A stretch of 8,648 bases of DNA from contig CAZFOR010000050.1 of the NCBI GenBank assembly GCA_964520895.1, positions 1 to 8,648 of the forward strand, written 5' to 3'. Position numbers and translations under genes: made by a program. Below are positions 6,648-8,648 of the stretch, piece by piece. Numbering within the stretch: the first letter of the stretch is position 1; every line of letters begins with the position of its first letter. The notes below the pieces were generated by a model that searched no databases, was not told where the DNA came from, and saw only the letters and a program-made list of their open reading frames with translations. The DNA comes from SIG350 sp964520895. GTDB taxonomy: Bacteria; Bacillota; Clostridia; TANB77; SIG350.

Positions 6648-6686
6648 AAAGTTTTTTCAGTCAAATGAAAAAACTTTACTTTTTCT
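6648..6686 (+). terminator. Intrinsic terminator after mazF
   Basis: AAAGTTTTTTCA (6648-6659) and TGAAAAAACTTT (6666-6677) form a perfect 12-bp stem with loop GTCAAA, followed by ACTTTTTC. The stem is very AT-rich, so terminator strength is uncertain. An extra TGAAAAAA copy at 6626-6633 can pair with the same TTTTTTCA, giving an alternative hairpin. The right arm overlaps the -35 box of the next promoter. Confidence 0.6.
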
Positions 6687-6703
6687 ATAAATTGAGTTAT
6701 AAT
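6675..6703 (+). promoter_or_regulatory. Promoter of the AAA ATPase gene
   Basis: TTTACT (6675-6680), a 17-bp spacer and TATAAT (6698-6703) form a good sigma-A promoter. Transcription would start near 6710, directly at the GAGGTGAT ribosome site (6710-6717). This places the start codon at ATG 6722 and excludes the in-frame ATG at 6665, which lies upstream of the promoter. Confidence 0.7.
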
Positions 6704-6721
6704 ATATATGAGGTGATAATA

Positions 6722-7927
6722 ATGATAAACAGAATAGAATACATAGAAAAATTAAAAAAATTACGAGATAAACAAATAATAAAAGTTATAACAGGAATAA
6801 GACGTTGTGGAAAGTCTACAATACTAAAAATGTATAAAGATTATTTAATTGAAATAGGAGTAGAAGAAAAGAGAATAATAACTATTAATTTTGAGGACAA
6901 TGCCAATAGAGATTTACTAAATCCAGATAAATTACATGAATATATTGTAAAAAAAATGGATAAGAAAGAAATGAATTATGTATTTTTAGATGAAATACAA
7001 CTTGTTTCAAATTTTGAGATATGTGTAAATAGTTTGTTTTTAAAAGATAATATAGATATTTATATAACTGGTTCTAATTCATACATGTTATCAGGAGAGT
7101 TAGCTACATATTTAACAGGTAGATATATAGAAATACATGTTTTACCACTTTCATTTAAAGAATATATATCATATTATGGAGATACAGATATACTTATTAA
7201 ATATAGTAGATATTTAGAGGCAGGTGGATTTCCATATTTAATTAATTTGGATGATGATAAAGAGTTAATATATAATTATTTAGATAGTATATATACCACT
7301 GTATTGATGAAGGATATCATTTCTAGAAAACAAATTAATGATGTTTTAATATTGGAAAGTATTGTTAGATTTTTGTTTGATAATGTGGGTTCACTTTGCT
7401 CTACAAAGAAAATAGCTGATACATTAATTTCTTTAGGAAGAAAAGTTTCAGTAAATACGGTGGAAGCGTATATAAAAACATTGACTGAAAGCTATATTAT
7501 GTATAGAGTAAATAGATATGATATAAAGGGTAAACAATATTTAAAAACAATGGAAAAGTATTATTTATCTGATATTGGACTTAGAAATTATTTATTAGGT
7601 AATAAAGCTGATACTAATATTGATTATATTTTAGAAAATGTTATATTTTTAGAATTAAAAAGAAGAGGATATGAAATATATGTAGGAAAAGCAGATTCTC
7701 AAGAAGTAGATTTTGTTGTTTCAAATAAAGATGGACTTAGATATATTCAAGTAAGTTTAACTGTCAGAGATGAAAAAACCTTAAGGAGAGAACTTAAACC
7801 GTTAGAAGAAATAAAGGACCATTTTCCTAAGGTACTTATAACATTTGATTTTGAGCCGGTTATATACCATAATGGAATAAAGCAAATAAATGCTATAGAT
7901 TTTTTACTTGGAAAAGAATCTATTTAA
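6722..7927 (+). CDS. AAA-type ATPase with DUF4143 C-terminal domain
   Basis: A 401-residue member of the large prokaryotic ATPase group with an N-terminal AAA_14-type P-loop domain and a C-terminal DUF4143 domain. Its cellular role is generally unknown. Visible motifs are Walker A GIRRCGKST (25-33), Walker B YVFLDE (D90, E91) and a sensor-like ITGSN (115-119). There is a helical winged-helix-like middle (about 220-270, IADTLISLGRKVSVNTVEAY). The end carries a nuclease-like layout: E311 (FLELKRRG), E328-V-D330 (EVDF), then YIQVS (341-345). Gln replaces the Glu of a usual ExK, so catalysis there is doubtful. It has its own promoter and no partner gene, and such genes are often scattered singly in anaerobe genomes. 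The start at ATG 6722 is set by AGGTGAT and the promoter. Confidence 0.92.
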   Translation: MINRIEYIEKLKKLRDKQIIKVITGIRRCGKSTILKMYKDYLIEIGVEEKRIITINFEDNANRDLLNPDKLHEYIVKKMDKKEMNYVFLDEIQLVSNFEICVNSLFLKDNIDIYITGSNSYMLSGELATYLTGRYIEIHVLPLSFKEYISYYGDTDILIKYSRYLEAGGFPYLINLDDDKELIYNYLDSIYTTVLMKDIISRKQINDVLILESIVRFLFDNVGSLCSTKKIADTLISLGRKVSVNTVEAYIKTLTESYIMYRVNRYDIKGKQYLKTMEKYYLSDIGLRNYLLGNKADTNIDYILENVIFLELKRRGYEIYVGKADSQEVDFVVSNKDGLRYIQVSLTVRDEKTLRRELKPLEEIKDHFPKVLITFDFEPVIYHNGIKQINAIDFLLGKESI

Positions 7928-7945
7928 AACTTTTTAATAAACTTA

Positions 7946-7974
7946 TTGACCAAATATGTTATTAAAGATATAAT
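7946..7974 (+). promoter_or_regulatory. Sigma-A promoter of the secreted-protein gene
   Basis: TTGACC (7946-7951), a 17-bp spacer and a perfect TATAAT (7969-7974) make this the best promoter in the window. The start site would be near 7981, right at the GGGAG ribosome site (7981-7985), so the leader is only about 15 bases. No clear terminator hairpin is seen between the ATPase stop and this promoter. Confidence 0.8.
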
Positions 7975-7995
7975 ATATTTGGGAGTTGATATTAT

Positions 7996-8469
7996 ATGAA
8001 AAAAATAATAGGAATAGTATTAGTAATTACTTTATTAACAATAAGTGTGTGTGTATATGCAACAGCTACAAATGATGATGCTATAATAACATTAGGATAT
8101 TTTAATAAACAGTTAGAAAGTTTTAAAACAGAAATTACACAATTAATTGATAATAAAATAAAGAGTATAAATTCTGGTAATACATCAGGTTCAGATAATG
8201 CAAGTGCATATGAAATAGTAACTGTTACATCAGGAAAAAAAGTTATATTTGGTGAAAGTACAGAATTTATTATAAGAAGAGGTACTGCTATAATAATTGA
8301 CCCATCAAATTCAAATGGTATACCCAATTTAACTACTGGAAAAGATGATAGTAATAATGGGCAGGCAGGATTACAAAATTTATATCTAGTACCAAGAGAT
8401 GATGGCAGAGGCATACTTGCTAAAACTGATCTTACAATTATGGTAAGAGGAAAATATGAAATAAAATAA
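7996..8469 (+). CDS. Small secreted protein of unknown function
   Basis: 157 residues with a clear Sec signal peptide: MKK, hydrophobic core 4-20 and probable cleavage after VYA (22) or ATA (24). Cys19 lacks a lipobox context, so a lipoprotein is unlikely. After the signal come a short amphipathic helix (about 29-50, NKQLESFKTEITQLIDNKI) and a Ser/Gly/Asn linker (about 53-65). A beta-rich C-terminal domain follows with 'TVTSGKKVIFGESTEFIIRRGTA', 'NLYLVPRDDGRG' and a 'MVRGKYEI' end. From memory, Clostridia encode many small exported proteins with this pattern (GxxxxGxxGTExILRxGxA ... PRxDGRG ... VRGxY). I know no named function. It is expressed alone from a strong promoter and ends before a hairpin. 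GGGAG sits ten bases before the ATG. Confidence 0.85.
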   Translation: MKKIIGIVLVITLLTISVCVYATATNDDAIITLGYFNKQLESFKTEITQLIDNKIKSINSGNTSGSDNASAYEIVTVTSGKKVIFGESTEFIIRRGTAIIIDPSNSNGIPNLTTGKDDSNNGQAGLQNLYLVPRDDGRGILAKTDLTIMVRGKYEIK

Positions 8470-8490
8470 TAATAATAATATGTTATATAA

Positions 8491-8526
8491 AATAAATCAC
8501 GGGAAATAGTTTTCTCGTGATTTATT
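8491..8526 (+). terminator. 16-bp hairpin, probable terminator
   Basis: AATAAATCACGGGAAA (8491-8506) pairs with 8511-8526 over 16 bp (one G-U pair) around the tetraloop TAGT. It is the most GC-rich hairpin of the window. On the + strand only the stem's own TTTATT gives a T-rich end. On the - strand it is followed by TTTTATATAA, so termination may be better in that direction. It lies just after the secreted-protein gene and a short TAA/AAT triplet run (8466-8480). Confidence 0.65.
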
Positions 8527-8544
8527 ACGTAAATTTACTTTATT

Positions 8545-8648
8545 AAAAAGGTTGCGTAAAGTGGTATTGATTTAATCTTATTTTTAAATCCAATTAGAAT
8601 TAGAGAATTAATATCTAGAATAAATAATGTAATGAGAAGAACAAATGC
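8545..8648 (+). pseudogene. Decayed OmpR-type response regulator fragment (runs off the edge)
   Basis: The frame beginning at 8545 reads KKVA, then TAA (8557-8559), then SGIDLILFLNP, then RIRELISRINNVMRRTN to the window edge. This matches the last part of an OmpR-family receiver domain: helix 4 end, 'SGADDYITKPF', and helix 5 'xxRELxxRIxxxLRR'. The in-frame stop, the loss of the invariant Lys-Pro (here Asn-Pro) with a roughly one-codon misfit, and the absence of the first about 80 residues (Asp pocket) indicate a 5'-truncated pseudogene. A DNA-binding part could lie beyond the window. An intact downstream start at ATG 8632 has no ribosome site. The identification rests mainly on the strong helix 5 match. 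Confidence 0.6.

Noticed and set aside
6665..6721. ATG at 6665 as the start of the ATPase gene
   Set aside because: The promoter (-35 at 6675, -10 at 6698) lies inside this extension, and AGGTGAT points to ATG 6722, where the usual family N-terminus begins.
7992..8414. 140-codon frame on the - strand over the secreted-protein gene
   Set aside because: The + strand gene has a signal peptide, consensus promoter and ribosome site; the reverse frame has none of these and looks like antisense composition.
8466..8481. Short TAA/AAT triplet run as a significant repeat
   Set aside because: About five units only, expected in DNA this AT-rich; not treated as a separate feature.
8535..8648. Open - strand frame of 37 hydrophobic residues running in from the right edge (possible membrane-protein C-terminus)
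   Set aside because: The + strand of the same bases gives a recognisable response-regulator helix (RELISRINNVMRR), and antisense of AT-rich coding sequence is often hydrophobic. It stays possible until the flank is seen.
1..8648. CRISPR array, tRNA/rRNA gene, insertion sequence or stop-codon recoding
   Set aside because: No spaced repeats, no tRNA-like cloverleaf and no transposase. TGA ends rodA, and tryptophan is coded by TGG throughout.

Overview
The window is strongly AT-rich. Its Shine-Dalgarno sites are purine-rich (AGGAGG, AGGTGAT), and its promoters are sigma-A type with TATAAT-like -10 boxes. TAA, TAG and TGA all end genes, as in the standard bacterial code. Together with a MazF/NdoA of exactly the Bacillus subtilis length and a RodA-type cell-wall polymerase, this points to a walled low-GC Firmicute, most likely an anaerobic Clostridia-type organism. 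A wall-less Mollicute is unlikely. This is inferred from sequence style and protein families only. All intact genes read on the + strand. No tRNA, rRNA, CRISPR array or insertion sequence was seen.

Left part (1-2571): the tail of an upstream gene and about 220 bases of apparently decayed sequence come first. An M18 metallo-aminopeptidase (279-1670) follows, then a 33-codon mini-ORF (1683-1784), then an unrecognised 230-residue protein (1825-2517) whose N-terminus resembles ADP-ribosyltransferase-like folds. A very long hairpin (2522-2571) closes this block.

Middle part (2572-6127): a Fic-domain protein (2676-3515) is driven by an extended -10 promoter. That promoter is flanked by a perfect 12-bp inverted repeat whose halves lie 53 bp apart. 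Next comes a housekeeping cluster of a RodA/FtsW-type glycan polymerase, tRNA-dihydrouridine synthase (DusB type) and a small DUF3592-like membrane protein. It ends at a good intrinsic terminator.

Right part (6128-8648): three separately promoted units follow. They are a MazF endoribonuclease with no visible antitoxin, an AAA ATPase with a DUF4143-type C-terminus, and a small secreted protein with a conserved Clostridia-like C-terminal domain. The last about 100 bases are a decayed fragment of an OmpR-type response regulator running off the window edge.

Housekeeping genes are thus interspersed with accessory genes of toxin or regulatory type (ART-like, Fic, MazF, DUF4143 ATPase) and with gene debris. 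I do not see a clearly coherent new multi-gene system. The most promising leads are the ART-like/Fic pair with the unusual inverted repeat at the fic promoter, and the orphan mazF region with its overlapping alternative hairpins. Four starts were moved downstream of the longest open frame because of Shine-Dalgarno and promoter placement: fic, the DUF3592-like gene, mazF and the ATPase.
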